Part shown: positions 23,949 through 32,882 of the stretch, in pieces
Layout of the letters: each line of letters starts with the position of its first letter
Numbering within the stretch: position 1 is the stretch's first letter
Source: an uncultured Clostridia bacterium
GTDB lineage: Bacteria > Bacillota > Clostridia > Monoglobales > Monoglobaceae
Direction: 5' to 3'
Length of the DNA stretch: 52,050 bases
Assembly: GCA_934463175.1 (NCBI GenBank)
Contig: CAKSIW010000009.1
Coordinates: 1-52,050 of the forward strand
The notes under the pieces: model-generated
What the model was told of the DNA's origin: nothing
The model's database searches: none
The model's input: only the letters and a program-made list of their open reading frames with translations
Position numbers and translations under genes: made by a program

Positions 23949-24191
23949 ATGAACGTTAACACAAATAATCTTGTATCCATTACCGAGGCAAACCAAAACT
24001 TCTCACGGATTGCACGCATGGTTGATGAAAACGGTTCCGTTGTTATTTTGAAAAACAACTCACCTCGTTATCTTTTGATAGAATTCGAAAAGGCAGAAAA
24101 AGAACAGCTCGCCGATAACGAGGACCTTCTTGCCGTTTCCAAACGTCTTATAGCTAAGAACCGTGAAGCCTATGAGGTGCTTGCCAAATGA
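23949..24191 (+). CDS. phd: Phd-family antitoxin
   Basis: This 80-residue protein starts MNVNTNNLVSITEANQNFSR, a clear Phd/YefM DNA-binding head, with VVILKNNSPRYLLIEFEKAE in the middle and an acidic/Lys tail. An upstream in-frame ATG at 23931 was rejected because the AAGGAGG ribosome site lies inside that extension. It should bind and inhibit Doc and repress the promoter. The gene overlaps doc by four bases (ATGA). Confidence 0.85.
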   Translation: MNVNTNNLVSITEANQNFSRIARMVDENGSVVILKNNSPRYLLIEFEKAEKEQLADNEDLLAVSKRLIAKNREAYEVLAK

Positions 24192-24565
24192 TAATTTTAT
24201 CAAAAGAACAAATAGTCGCACTGCATTCAAGTCTTATAGCTGAAACCGGCGGCAGTGATGGAATCCGAGATGAAAATTTACTTGAAGCCGCAATCAATGC
24301 TCCGTTTCAGACATTTGACAATGCGGAAGTGTTTCCGTCAATTCAACAAAAGGGGGCAAGACTCGGATACGGTCTTATTAAAAATCACGCCTTTGTTGAC
24401 GGTAACAAACGAATCGGAACTCATGTAATGCTTGCGTTCCTTGCGCTCAATAAAATTGAGCTTGATTACACGCAAAAGGAACTTTCCGATACCATTCTCA
24501 AAGTTGCCGCAGACGAATACACATTTGACGATTTATTAAAATGGGTACTCGACCATCAACTATAA
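24188..24565 (+). CDS. doc: Doc-family Fic-fold toxin
   Basis: This 125-residue protein is a typical Doc. IRDENLLEAAINAPFQTF is the N-terminal Doc signature, and KNHAFVDGNKRIGTHVMLAF carries the Fic motif HxFxDGNKR with the catalytic His kept. Doc phosphorylates elongation factor Tu and stops translation when free of Phd. The pair reads against the phage operon and ends at a strong terminator (24569-24593). It looks like a stability or exclusion module inserted between the HNH and terS genes. Confidence 0.88.
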   Translation: MIILSKEQIVALHSSLIAETGGSDGIRDENLLEAAINAPFQTFDNAEVFPSIQQKGARLGYGLIKNHAFVDGNKRIGTHVMLAFLALNKIELDYTQKELSDTILKVAADEYTFDDLLKWVLDHQL

Positions 24566-24568
24566 CAT

Positions 24569-24593
24569 AAAGCCGCTCATCTGATGCGGCTTT
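24569..24593. terminator. Terminator between doc and the HNH gene
   Basis: AAAGCCGC and GCGGCTTT form a perfect 8-bp stem with a nine-base loop, followed by TTTTG on the plus strand. It ends phd-doc transcription and may work for the minus-strand HNH gene as well. Confidence 0.8.
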
Positions 24594-24948
24594 TGTTATG
24601 CCATCTGTCTCCGTCTTTTGCTGTTATTTCCGAGTGGCAAGCCTTGCACAGGCTCATAAGGTTATCATCATCGTGTGTTCCGCCGCGGGACAGAGGAATG
24701 ATATGGTGAACCTCCTCGGTGGGTGTAAGCTTACCTTTCTTTAAGCACATCTCGCAAAGCGGATGATATGCAACATGCCTGTCACGGATTCGTTTCCATG
24801 CCCGTCCGTAGCTTTGACGCACCGCCGGGTCACGGTCATATTTTTCGTATCGTTTATTCTCCTGCTTTTGATGCTCCGTACAGAATCTGCCGTCCGTAAG
24901 TTTAGGACATCCGGGATAGGAACACGGCCGTTTCGGTTTTTTGGGCAT
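24577..24948 (-). CDS. HNH endonuclease (packaging-associated type)
   Basis: This 123-residue protein has zinc-binding Cys pairs (CSYPGCPKLTDGRFC at the start, HPLCEMCLKKGK in the middle) and the HNH core EEVHHIIPLSRGGTHDDDNL followed by LCKACHSEITAKDGD. Small HNH proteins encoded next to terminase genes assist the large terminase in DNA cutting during packaging in many cos phages. GAGGTG precedes the ATG. A terminator separates it from the DUF1492 gene upstream. Confidence 0.9.
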   Translation of the reverse strand: MPKKPKRPCSYPGCPKLTDGRFCTEHQKQENKRYEKYDRDPAVRQSYGRAWKRIRDRHVAYHPLCEMCLKKGKLTPTEEVHHIIPLSRGGTHDDDNLMSLCKACHSEITAKDGDRWHNKSRIR

Positions 24949-24973
24949 TTTTGTTTCACCTCGCTTTGGGCAT

Positions 24974-25008
24974 AAGAAAAGCCCTCACAGGATTTCTCCC
25001 ATGAAGGC
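24974..25008 (-). terminator. Terminator after the DUF1492 gene
   Basis: The segments 24981-24992 and 24997-25008 pair over 12 positions, three of them G-U in the RNA, around a four-base loop. TTTTCTT follows on the minus strand. Confidence 0.8.
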
Positions 25009-25071
25009 TGTCTGTATACACATTTTTCATACTACCATTATACCACATTCCCATATGTATTCAAGTGGCTT

Positions 25072-25500
25072 TTAGTGGTCTGAATGTATTTTGTCATAAA
25101 CCTTCCCGGCACTCCCAAGCGCTCTGCCGTGCAGGCGGTGCAGCCATCTCAAATCATAAAACATCTCACTTGCAATCTTCTCCCATGAATGGAAACACAG
25201 GTATCTCTTTTCAAGTATCATGCGAAGATCTGTCTGCTCAACACCGGCTATAACCTGTGAAATTTCTTCTTTCAAATCAACAAGATTATCTATATCTTTG
25301 TTAATTTCACACTGCAAATCAATAATCTTGTTAATAGTATCTGCCATAGACGATGTACGTTTGCTCGGTGAGTGCGGCATTCCCGTTATCACCGAGGTAC
25401 ACTCTGTTGCAAGCTCGTTTAATGATTCAAGCTGTTCAAGCTTTGACTGTATACGCATATCCAAATAACGCGCTTGTGATAAATATTCTTTTACGCTCAT
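25072..25500 (-). CDS. DUF1492 protein, probable late-gene transcription regulator
   Basis: This 142-residue protein resembles DUF1492/ArpU-like proteins: a helical N-terminal part (KEYLSQARYLDMRIQSKLEQ), a coiled segment, and a C-terminal helix-turn-helix-like stretch (ILEKRYLCFHSWEKIASEMF, then DLRWLHRLHGRAL), similar to sigma region 4. Such proteins sit just before the packaging and structural genes of Firmicute phages and activate late transcription. Its start overlaps the stop of the SNF2 helicase gene. The link to late control is family knowledge, not shown here. Confidence 0.82.
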   Translation of the reverse strand: MSVKEYLSQARYLDMRIQSKLEQLESLNELATECTSVITGMPHSPSKRTSSMADTINKIIDLQCEINKDIDNLVDLKEEISQVIAGVEQTDLRMILEKRYLCFHSWEKIASEMFYDLRWLHRLHGRALGSAGKVYDKIHSDH

Positions 25501-26870
25501 TTCACTATACCTCCGATTTCAGCTTTTACGGCATCAATAAGCGCCGATTGTGTGCTGTCTTTTTTCTTTAACGCTTTTAGAATCTGTTCATCAATTGTAC
25601 CTTTTGCCGCAATGTGCATAATAACAACCGTGTCCGAATTTTGACCTTGCCGATAGAGCCTTGCATTTGTTTGCTGATACAGTTCCAGACTCCAGGTAAG
25701 TCCGAACCATACAAGCGCTGAGCCGCCGTCTTGAAGATTCAACCCGTGACCTGCGGATGCCGGGTGTATGAGCGCCACGGGAATTTTTCCGTTATTCCAT
25801 TTTTCTATGCTGCCGATTGTATCAAGCTTTTCAAACGGAATACTTAATGTTTTCAGCTTGTCCGCAATCCTGTCATAATCGTGCTTGAACCAATATGCCA
25901 CAAGCACCGGCTTGCCGTTCATGCTTTCAATGACATCCTCAAGTGCGTCAAGCTTTCGGTCATGAATGTGAATCGCCGATTTATCATCATCGTAAATCGC
26001 ACCGTTTGCCATCTGACACAACTTGTTTGAAAGACTTGCGGCATTGGCGGCTGTAATTTCATCATCTGACAGCTGCAATACCATATTATCCTTGAGTTCT
26101 TTATATTTCCGCTGCTCTTTTTCGGAAAGAGTCACCTCATAATCCGTTGTCACAAGCTTTGGCATTTTTAAGTGATCGGCGGCTTTCATAGAAATTGTAA
26201 TATCGGATATTTTTCTGTATATTGTATCTTCCGCACCGGGAAGCGGCTTATAGCTGAAAATGACCTGTCCGTTTCGTTTATCCGGCATAAAGTATGTGTT
26301 TTTGTACTGACCGATAAACCTTCCGAGCCGCTCTCCCATATCAAGCAGCTTAAATTCCGCAAACAAATCCATTAAACCGTTTGACGATGGTGTACCTGTG
26401 AGCCCGACAATTCGTTTCACGCTTGGTCTGACCTTCATCAATGCCTTAAATCTCTTTGCCTGATAATTCTTAAAGGACGAAAGTTCATCGATTACCACCA
26501 TATCAAAATCAAATGCCGTCCCCATATACTCTGTAAGCCACGGAATATTTTCACGGTTTATGATATAAATATCAGCAGCCGTTTTTAATGCATTTTTTCT
26601 TTCGGCAGGTGTGCCGACAACGATACTGTATTTCAAATCGTTTAGGTGGTCCCACTTGTTTATCTCAGCACTCCATGTGTTTTTTGCTACTCGCAGCGGC
26701 GCTATTACAAGGACTTTACGCACGGCAAAATAATCGAAAAGCAGATTGTTTATTGCCGTAAGCGTAATGCTTGTCTTGCCGAGTCCCATATCAAGAAACA
26801 CAGCCGATACCGGGTGTGTTTCGATATATTCGATTACATATTTTTGATAATTATGAGGATTGTATATCAT
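25497..26870 (-). CDS. SNF2-type DEAD/DEAH-box helicase
   Basis: This 457-residue protein shows superfamily 2 helicase motifs in order: VFLDMGLGKTSITLTAI (Walker A), VVIDELSSFKNYQAKRFKAL (DExx box), IVGLTGTPSSNGLMDLF (motif III), and QQTNARLYRQGQ (motif VI). Phage SNF2 helicases of this size lie between VRR-NUC and late genes in many clostridial phages and probably serve replication or recombination. The ATG at 26870 follows GGAGGTG and overlaps the VRR-NUC gene end; earlier in-frame starts were rejected. Confidence 0.92.
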   Translation of the reverse strand: MIYNPHNYQKYVIEYIETHPVSAVFLDMGLGKTSITLTAINNLLFDYFAVRKVLVIAPLRVAKNTWSAEINKWDHLNDLKYSIVVGTPAERKNALKTAADIYIINRENIPWLTEYMGTAFDFDMVVIDELSSFKNYQAKRFKALMKVRPSVKRIVGLTGTPSSNGLMDLFAEFKLLDMGERLGRFIGQYKNTYFMPDKRNGQVIFSYKPLPGAEDTIYRKISDITISMKAADHLKMPKLVTTDYEVTLSEKEQRKYKELKDNMVLQLSDDEITAANAASLSNKLCQMANGAIYDDDKSAIHIHDRKLDALEDVIESMNGKPVLVAYWFKHDYDRIADKLKTLSIPFEKLDTIGSIEKWNNGKIPVALIHPASAGHGLNLQDGGSALVWFGLTWSLELYQQTNARLYRQGQNSDTVVIMHIAAKGTIDEQILKALKKKDSTQSALIDAVKAEIGGIVK

Positions 26871-27132
26871 TAATAACACCTCCAATCTGTTCTGCCGAAT
26901 CAATAACATATACCTTAAATCCAAGCCTTTTTAGCATTTTGTATCTTGCCGTCTGAATCGGGCGGGGATGTTTGCCGGGAGCCTTTAACTCCACAAAACC
27001 CAGTTTGCCGCCATGCAGAAGAACGAGCCTGTCCGGCATTCCGTCCAAGCCGGGGGATATAAACTTAACTGCCGCACCGCCGCATCTCTTAACTGCCGTC
27101 ACCAACTTGTGTTCTATATCTTTTTCACGCAT
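26851..27132 (-). CDS. VRR-NUC domain nuclease
   Basis: This 93-residue protein is a stand-alone VRR-NUC domain of the PD-(D/E)XK fold. MREKDIEHKLVTAVKRCGG is the first helix, PGLDGMPDRLVLLHGGK holds the active-site Asp, and LGFVELKAPGKHPRPIQ the E-x-K pair. Phage members process branched or flapped DNA during replication and packaging. It is encoded between the primase and the SNF2 helicase, beside the candidate origin. AAAGGAG precedes the ATG. Confidence 0.9.
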   Translation of the reverse strand: MREKDIEHKLVTAVKRCGGAAVKFISPGLDGMPDRLVLLHGGKLGFVELKAPGKHPRPIQTARYKMLKRLGFKVYVIDSAEQIGGVINDIQSS

Positions 27133-27146
27133 ATGCTTTCTCCTTT

Positions 27147-27251
27147 ATGACACCTCCGACACCTCTTAACATAAACTCCTCTTATATATAATTTTTTTAT
27201 AATTTAACTGCCCTAAAGGGGGTTTTATATATGAGGTGTCGGAGGTGTCAT
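27147..27251. other. Candidate replication origin: perfect inverted repeat around an AT-rich core
   Basis: A perfect 19-bp inverted repeat (arms 27147-27165 and 27233-27251) flanks 67 bp that are mostly A/T. Each arm holds two GACACCTC units, giving four iteron-like sites in two opposed pairs. It sits between the primase-helicase and VRR-NUC genes, where such phages often keep an origin. A long hairpin with another role is the alternative. Confidence 0.55.
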
Positions 27252-27254
27252 TTT

Positions 27255-29492
27255 TTAAATAAAATCACTTTCTGTAAGTCTGACTCCGGTCACGAAACGG
27301 CCTTCTGTTTTTTTGCGTCTGCCTATCCCGCGCTGCTCAACCGCCGCATAGAATTCTGCGGAATTACGCACATATTCTCCGCTTCTTGCACAAAACGCAC
27401 GATATGCGTCATAAAAGTTCCCGGACTTTTCTTCAAGTCCGTCACCGACTTCACAGCACGCATCAAGAAAATGTGCAAGCCAGTCATTGTCGCACTTATA
27501 TTTATCGACAGCGTCCATGACGACTTTCGGCGGTTGTATTCTGAAATCGTTTTTGATTATCTTTTCAGCGCCGTCAATGAGCCATGAGAGAATATACTCA
27601 CCGGCATTTTCAAACAGATAATCACCGTAATTTTTTATATCTTTTTTCGGCTTGATTTTTGCGTTAAACGGTATTACAATAAGCCTTCGCCATATGCCTT
27701 CATCCATTGCTCCGACTCTCGGAAGGTGGTTTGTGTATAAGAGCACCGTGTGTGTCGGTGTAAAATGAAACGGGTCCTTATATTTCTTTTCCGCCTCAAT
27801 CGTATCTGTGGAACACAGCTGTTTTACCATTGATGTGTTAAGGCGCATTCCTTCCTCAAGTTCTGCCGCTATAAGGAGCCGTTTGCCCTTTGCCTCGGCA
27901 AGCTCCGGTTTTACATTTCTCTTGCAGCCGACAGTCAGCGCGTCGGCTGAAATCATACCGCCGTATGTGCCGATGGTTTTAAGTATTGCATTCCCGAATG
28001 TTGATTTACCGTTTCCGCCCTCACCGTATGCAATGATGAGAGCCTCAACAAACACTTTTCCGAGCAGCGAAAGTCCCATCATCTGCTGCACATATTCGAT
28101 AAGCTGTGCGTCAACGCAGAAAAATTCATTCACGGCTGACAGCCACAAATCCTTTCCCTTATCACCGGGTGATACCGCAGTAACCTTTGTGATATTATCC
28201 TCCGGTGTATGTTCGTGCGATCCGTCTGTTCCGTGCCTTAGATCATAAGTACAGTTTGGAGTATTCAGCAAATACGGATTGCTGTCAAGCTGCGATACGG
28301 GAACATCAACCATCGGCTTTAAGGTTTGCAGTGCCGATGCGATGTATTTCATATCCCTTCGTTTCATTACGAAAGCAAGGTATTTTTTTGCCGACAAATA
28401 CTCCTCATATAACTTCAGCTGTTCCTCATTAAGGTTGTTTATGACTCTCTTTCCGCCGGATACCGCATCTTCTTTAGGCACACCACTTGATATAAGATTA
28501 TCCAAAGCACGCTGCATTTCGTCTAAGGCATCGGCAAGCTGCAGGTCAAGAAATTCAATCACCGCACCGACCGCTTTCTGCTTTGACTCCACCCAACACA
28601 CACCGTCATATCTAAGCATATCCGTTGCCGCAGTATACATAAGTTCATCACCGTATTCCTTCGCGATCACCTTTGCCTGTCCTATATCCGAGTAATCATT
28701 GGGGCGCAATGACCCGGCAGAAAATTCATATTCTTCCGGCGGTATATATCCTTTCTGGCTTTGTACTTTTTTCGCAAACTTGCAGGCACTCGACCATATG
28801 AGGTTAAGTTCCTCATCTTCCAAAGGCGGACTGCACTTTTTCGACTCGTCTAAGAAAATGTTATATGCCCTGTCGGTCGCTCCGTACCTTTTTACAACCC
28901 TGCCCGCAAAGCGTGACATTGTGGAGTTTCTCTGTCCCTGCGGAATGCCGTGGTTTTGACTTTCGGCCTGTAGATTAACAATGCAGTCTATCGTAAGTTC
29001 GCCATCGTTCCATATCACTTCATCTACCGAATTTCCGTAAATAAACCTTGCGGCATCTATCGCATTTTCATCAAAAAACGGATATTTTGCAATAATCGAT
29101 TCTTTCAGGCTTTTATAAATCCCGCTGTCGGATATCACATCATGTGGAAAATACACATGGTGTCTTGGCCTTGCTGATTTTCCGTCCTTTTGTTTCATAT
29201 TGTTTCGGCTCGGCACTACGGCATATGCGATACCCGGGAATAATTTCTCATAATCTTTCGGATAGATCCAATCATCCGGGTTATCGGAGAAATCATTATC
29301 GTTATCCATAACGGTGCAATCGGCTGACATAAAATCGTCTACACTCCTGTGCGAATTTCGGTATTCGGCACAAACATGATCGAATGCAGCCGCCGCACAC
29401 AAATCCTCCGGATTTCGAATTATGCACTTATTCGGATAAACCGCATTATTTTTCTTGCCTTTGCAATGTGTCGTGTATAGTGTTAGCTGCAT
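27255..29492 (-). CDS. P4-type DNA primase-helicase (D5-like)
   Basis: This 745-residue protein combines an N-terminal primase-like part (about residues 1-250, with ADCTVMDNDNDFSDNP and ARPRHHVYFPHD) and a C-terminal superfamily 3 helicase. The Walker A motif is AYGEGGNGKSTFGNAI, followed by LLIAAELEEGMRLNTSMVKQ and the HTVLLYTNHLPRVGAMDEG segment typical of D5/P4 alpha proteins. Such proteins open the origin and prime synthesis. The perfect inverted repeat just past its stop is a plausible binding site. GAGGAG precedes the ATG. Confidence 0.92.
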   Translation of the reverse strand: MQLTLYTTHCKGKKNNAVYPNKCIIRNPEDLCAAAAFDHVCAEYRNSHRSVDDFMSADCTVMDNDNDFSDNPDDWIYPKDYEKLFPGIAYAVVPSRNNMKQKDGKSARPRHHVYFPHDVISDSGIYKSLKESIIAKYPFFDENAIDAARFIYGNSVDEVIWNDGELTIDCIVNLQAESQNHGIPQGQRNSTMSRFAGRVVKRYGATDRAYNIFLDESKKCSPPLEDEELNLIWSSACKFAKKVQSQKGYIPPEEYEFSAGSLRPNDYSDIGQAKVIAKEYGDELMYTAATDMLRYDGVCWVESKQKAVGAVIEFLDLQLADALDEMQRALDNLISSGVPKEDAVSGGKRVINNLNEEQLKLYEEYLSAKKYLAFVMKRRDMKYIASALQTLKPMVDVPVSQLDSNPYLLNTPNCTYDLRHGTDGSHEHTPEDNITKVTAVSPGDKGKDLWLSAVNEFFCVDAQLIEYVQQMMGLSLLGKVFVEALIIAYGEGGNGKSTFGNAILKTIGTYGGMISADALTVGCKRNVKPELAEAKGKRLLIAAELEEGMRLNTSMVKQLCSTDTIEAEKKYKDPFHFTPTHTVLLYTNHLPRVGAMDEGIWRRLIVIPFNAKIKPKKDIKNYGDYLFENAGEYILSWLIDGAEKIIKNDFRIQPPKVVMDAVDKYKCDNDWLAHFLDACCEVGDGLEEKSGNFYDAYRAFCARSGEYVRNSAEFYAAVEQRGIGRRKKTEGRFVTGVRLTESDFI

Positions 29493-29908
29493 TGTATCTC
29501 CTCCAATTTCTCATTAAAATAGCGTATCACTTTTCCCATTTTCTTCGCTTTTGCGGTTTCAATTTTCATACCTCCCGACATTGTATCTCCGAACACCCAG
29601 ACTTCTTTGCATTTTCCCAAAAGCACGCTCCCCATAAAAAGGGCAAGGCTGCGTTCGTATTCCTCAGACATAAACTGAGGGAACAGAAGATGCGGCGCTA
29701 ACGGAATAGCGCCTTTTGCAACGGCAAACCTACTGTAAATCCTCGCATTATTTGCATTAAACTCCGTGTTTCCGCTGTACGGACTGCAAATATATACAAG
29801 CGGACGGAAGTTGGCGGCTTTCCTTGCCGCCCTTTCTTCCTGTTCGATTTTCATCAAAGCCTCATATGCCGTAAGGTCTGCATAACCCTCACTGTTGAAC
29901 TTGTCCAT
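29483..29908 (-). CDS. DUF4406 protein, nucleoside deoxyribosyltransferase-like fold
   Basis: This 141-residue protein has an N-terminal helical lead and then a Rossmann-like domain: RPLVYICSPYSGNTEFNANN, GAIPLAPHLLFPQFMSEEYE and CKEVWVFGDTMSGGMKIETA. The pattern matches DUF4406-type relatives of nucleoside 2-deoxyribosyltransferases. Phage members may act on nucleotides or on signalling nucleotides, but the reaction is not known to me. The start (29908) follows AGGAGG, and the stop overlaps the primase start. Confidence 0.8.
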   Translation of the reverse strand: MDKFNSEGYADLTAYEALMKIEQEERAARKAANFRPLVYICSPYSGNTEFNANNARIYSRFAVAKGAIPLAPHLLFPQFMSEEYERSLALFMGSVLLGKCKEVWVFGDTMSGGMKIETAKAKKMGKVIRYFNEKLEEIQCS

Positions 29909-29975
29909 CACATTAAACCTCCTGTTCTATAAGCGGCAGATACCCGTCGGCTTTCATAAGGCTGTATATAAAAAG

Positions 29976-30698
29976 TCACCCTGCCTGCGTCCAGTATGTA
30001 TGAACGGAAGTGTGATTTTCGCCGTTTGAGCCTTCAAACACATGAGTTTTAGTTGATGTATAGCCTTTGTTTGCGTACTTTTGATATAACAGCCACACTT
30101 TATTGCCCTGCTTAAACTGAATACCCTTTTCATGCAGGTATTTGTTCATTTTATTTGCAGACCACCCATAGTCCTTGGCAATGACCCTGATCGGGAGTAC
30201 ATCTCGGCATTGAAGAACAATGCCATAATACGATACCTTCGGCTGCATTTCCGCAATCTGCTGATTTTGCACTGCGATTGTTTCGGAAAGCTGTCTTGTT
30301 CTTTCACGCTCCTGTTTTAATGCCGTAAATGCCGCAATGGCAAGGTCGGGATTTGCAATCAAATCGTCCGTTGCATACATACCGTGTCTGCGAATGGAAG
30401 GGAGTACCTCTGATGTAACCCAACGCTTAAATTTTCTTGCACTCGGCAGCTTGCTTGAAAGAATAAGACTGTAAAGACCGCTTTCGTTGATAAGCCAGCC
30501 GCCGCGCTGTCCCAAACTCGATAACGATTCGTTATTGAGTTTATCCTCATCATCGACATGGTCAGATAAAGCCTTGCTCGGATTGGCATAGCCGAGTATC
30601 TCAGTCACATCTTTGCCCACAAAGTACACCTCGCCGCCGATTGCAAGCGCTCTTACAGAACCCAGTTCCGCATTTTTGTAAATTTGTAATTCATTCAT
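29976..30698 (-). CDS. Phage antirepressor (BRO-N plus KilAC/ANT domains)
   Basis: This 240-residue protein has an N-terminal BRO domain (GEVYFVGKDVTEILGYANPS, then WLINESGLYSLILSSKLPSA and RKFKRWVTSEVLPSIRRHG) and a C-terminal ANT/KilAC domain (RVIAKDYGWSANKMNKYLHE). It is expected to bind and counter a phage repressor to favour lytic growth. The start at 30698 has GGAGGT upstream; a long N-terminal open frame was rejected because it crosses the terminator of the DNA polymerase gene. A repeated promoter-like element lies 53 bases upstream. Confidence 0.9.
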   Translation of the reverse strand: MNELQIYKNAELGSVRALAIGGEVYFVGKDVTEILGYANPSKALSDHVDDEDKLNNESLSSLGQRGGWLINESGLYSLILSSKLPSARKFKRWVTSEVLPSIRRHGMYATDDLIANPDLAIAAFTALKQERERTRQLSETIAVQNQQIAEMQPKVSYYGIVLQCRDVLPIRVIAKDYGWSANKMNKYLHEKGIQFKQGNKVWLLYQKYANKGYTSTKTHVFEGSNGENHTSVHTYWTQAG

Positions 30699-30750
30699 AG
30701 GAATTACCTCCGATTTATAAATAGTAAGGCATAAAATCTGCCTTCTGAGT

Positions 30751-30782
30751 CTATAGGCAAAAGAAAATCGTAAAATCCGAAG
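30751..30782 (-). promoter_or_regulatory. Repeated phage promoter-like element, copy 1
   Basis: This 32-base element equals the one at 35143-35174 at 30 of 32 positions. On the minus strand it ends GCCTATAG, a -10-like box, and carries CTTCGGATTTTAC upstream. It has no TTGACA-like -35 box. The antirepressor start codon is 53 bases downstream. Confidence 0.6.
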
Positions 30783-30791
30783 TAGCGTCAT

Positions 30792-30832
30792 AAAAAAATC
30801 CGGGATTGACAATATTTTTTCGCAATCCCGGA
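30792..30832 (-). terminator. Terminator after the DNA polymerase gene
   Basis: A perfect 10-bp stem (30799-30808 with 30823-30832) is followed on the minus strand by TTTTTTT. It lies just past the polymerase stop. Confidence 0.85.
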
Positions 30833-30841
30833 ATATATAAT

Positions 30842-32824
30842 TTAATCTTTGCAATAAAAATCCGTTTCGTAGCCGTCCGCACTTAGCATCAACCCAGGCA
30901 TCCACGGCGGAGTTTTACTCATTTGCTCACATATAGAATCAACAGCAACATCCTTTTTGCATTCGATAATAAGTTCATCGTGTACATGGCCCACAATAAA
31001 ATAATCGGATAGAGCTTTCATTGCATAGCAGAGAATATCGCGGCTTATTGCCTGTACAATGTTTTCCACAAACTTCGGTCCGTAGCTTTCAATCCTGTCC
31101 CATTTCTTTGATGTGCTGATGCCTTCATAAGTCACAGACTCGCCGCCGAATTGATTCTCGCCGATACGCGGACGCACATAACAAAGCCGTCTGCCGCTCG
31201 GAAGAATGATAAACAACATACCGCTTTCATACTTAAAGCCTATCCCGTGCGTATCTGCGTAGTTTCTTTCTTTTATAACCTGTTTTACGCATCTGTCAAC
31301 ATCCCACCACAGGTTAACAATATTTGAATTTGCATTTCTCCAACTGTCAACAAGCGGCTGAAGTTCGTTTTCGTTCATTCCCATTTCAAGCGCACCCATT
31401 GATTTCAAAGCGCCGACCGAACCGCCGTATCCGAGCGCCAATTCCGCAATCTTGCCCTTTTGACGTAAGTGCGAATTTTCGCCGTGTTTTTCAACTTTGC
31501 AATGAAACATTCGCTCCGCAGACGCACAATAAATATCTCCGCCGAGTTTAAAAACATCTTCTCTCCATTTTTCGCCCGCAATATGAGCAATCACTCTTGC
31601 CTCAATGGCAGAAAAGTCCGAAACAATAAATTTATATCCCTGTTTGGGAATAAATGCGGTTCGGATCAGCTGAGAGAGGGTATCGGATATATCATCGTAC
31701 AGAATTTCAAGAGCTGTGAGGTTTCCTGTTTTCACAAGTTCGCGAGCCTCTCTTAAGTCCGGCATATGGTTTTGCGGCAGATTTTGCAGCTGAATCAATC
31801 TGCCTGCCCACCGCCCAGAACGGTTTGCACCGTAAAAGCGAAACATTCCTCTTGCACGCTGATCGGCACACATTGTATTTTGCATTGTCTGATATTTTTT
31901 AACAGAAGATTTTGCAAGCTGCTGTCTGAGTTCAAGCACAGTCGCAAGCGTTGAGGGAGCGGATTTAAGCAGTTCTTTCACTTCATTTTTGCCGAGCGAG
32001 TAAATCTTGAGTCCGTTTTCCGCAAGCCATTGTTTCATCTGTATTACCGAGTTTGGGTTTTCCAAATTCGTTATTTCTTTAATTGCCGCCGTCAGCCTTG
32101 TCTTTGCTATCTTATCAATTTTTATGGCATTTTTAACGATGTCCGTATCTATCTCGATCCCACGATCATTTATCACCTGGTCAATCCAAAATTCCTCCCA
32201 CAGAAAATCCGGAACAGGAAAGTTATGCAGCTTTTCATGTATTGACATTTCCACCTCAACATCACGCTTGTTATATTCTTTGAATGTATTCCATTTTTGT
32301 ATATCGTGTTTCGGAAAGTTTCTCGTTCTGCCGCCGTTTGCTTTTGTAGGATTGCATGGAACGGAAAAGTATTTAATAAGCGCTTTTCCCTCGTCCATTT
32401 TCCGGTCGGTTAGTTTTAGCACTTCGCCCACGGCTTTAAGCGACAGCGGAAGTCCCATATATGCCGCCCATACAAGAGAGCATTTCCAACCTTTCGGAGA
32501 AATATAGCTGCCTGCCGCATCATCATCGGCACTATATGAATTAAAATACTGCGGATAGTTTTTCTTAAGGTATGCCGACAGGCACACCCGTTCAAACTGT
32601 GAATTAAATGCCCATTTTGTAACACTGTCATCTGTGAGAGCAATTAATATTTCGGTCGGTATGCTTTCTCCATTTACAAGGTCAACAACAGAAACCGCTC
32701 CGCCGTCAACAGAATACCCAAACAATAATATTTCAAAATTCGGACTTTCCGCATATTTGTAGATACCGCATTTTTGCAGGTCAATATCACTGTAAGTTTC
32801 AAGGTCAATAAATATGTTTTTCAT
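30842..32824 (-). CDS. Family-A DNA polymerase with 3'-5' exonuclease domain
   Basis: This 660-residue protein is a phage PolA-type replicase. The N-terminal exonuclease begins MKNIFIDLETYSDIDLQ, with acidic residues in DLET, and WAFNSQFERVCLSAYL as a second exonuclease segment. The polymerase domain has YGANRSGRWAGRLIQLQNLP, motif A FIVSDFSAIEARVIAHIAG, and motif C HVHDELIIECK. It lies with SSB-like, DUF2800 and primase genes in one replication cluster. The ribosome site is a weak AAGGCGG. A strong terminator follows. Confidence 0.95.
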   Translation of the reverse strand: MKNIFIDLETYSDIDLQKCGIYKYAESPNFEILLFGYSVDGGAVSVVDLVNGESIPTEILIALTDDSVTKWAFNSQFERVCLSAYLKKNYPQYFNSYSADDDAAGSYISPKGWKCSLVWAAYMGLPLSLKAVGEVLKLTDRKMDEGKALIKYFSVPCNPTKANGGRTRNFPKHDIQKWNTFKEYNKRDVEVEMSIHEKLHNFPVPDFLWEEFWIDQVINDRGIEIDTDIVKNAIKIDKIAKTRLTAAIKEITNLENPNSVIQMKQWLAENGLKIYSLGKNEVKELLKSAPSTLATVLELRQQLAKSSVKKYQTMQNTMCADQRARGMFRFYGANRSGRWAGRLIQLQNLPQNHMPDLREARELVKTGNLTALEILYDDISDTLSQLIRTAFIPKQGYKFIVSDFSAIEARVIAHIAGEKWREDVFKLGGDIYCASAERMFHCKVEKHGENSHLRQKGKIAELALGYGGSVGALKSMGALEMGMNENELQPLVDSWRNANSNIVNLWWDVDRCVKQVIKERNYADTHGIGFKYESGMLFIILPSGRRLCYVRPRIGENQFGGESVTYEGISTSKKWDRIESYGPKFVENIVQAISRDILCYAMKALSDYFIVGHVHDELIIECKKDVAVDSICEQMSKTPPWMPGLMLSADGYETDFYCKD

Positions 32825-32882
32825 TGATTTTCACCGCCTTAGAATTATGGCGGCAAGTTGCCCTGCCGCCAATGTATATTTA

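Noticed and set aside
30699..30905. Long N-terminal extension of the antirepressor frame
   Set aside because: It crosses the strong terminator at 30792-30832 and enters the polymerase gene; the ATG at 30698 has a good ribosome site.
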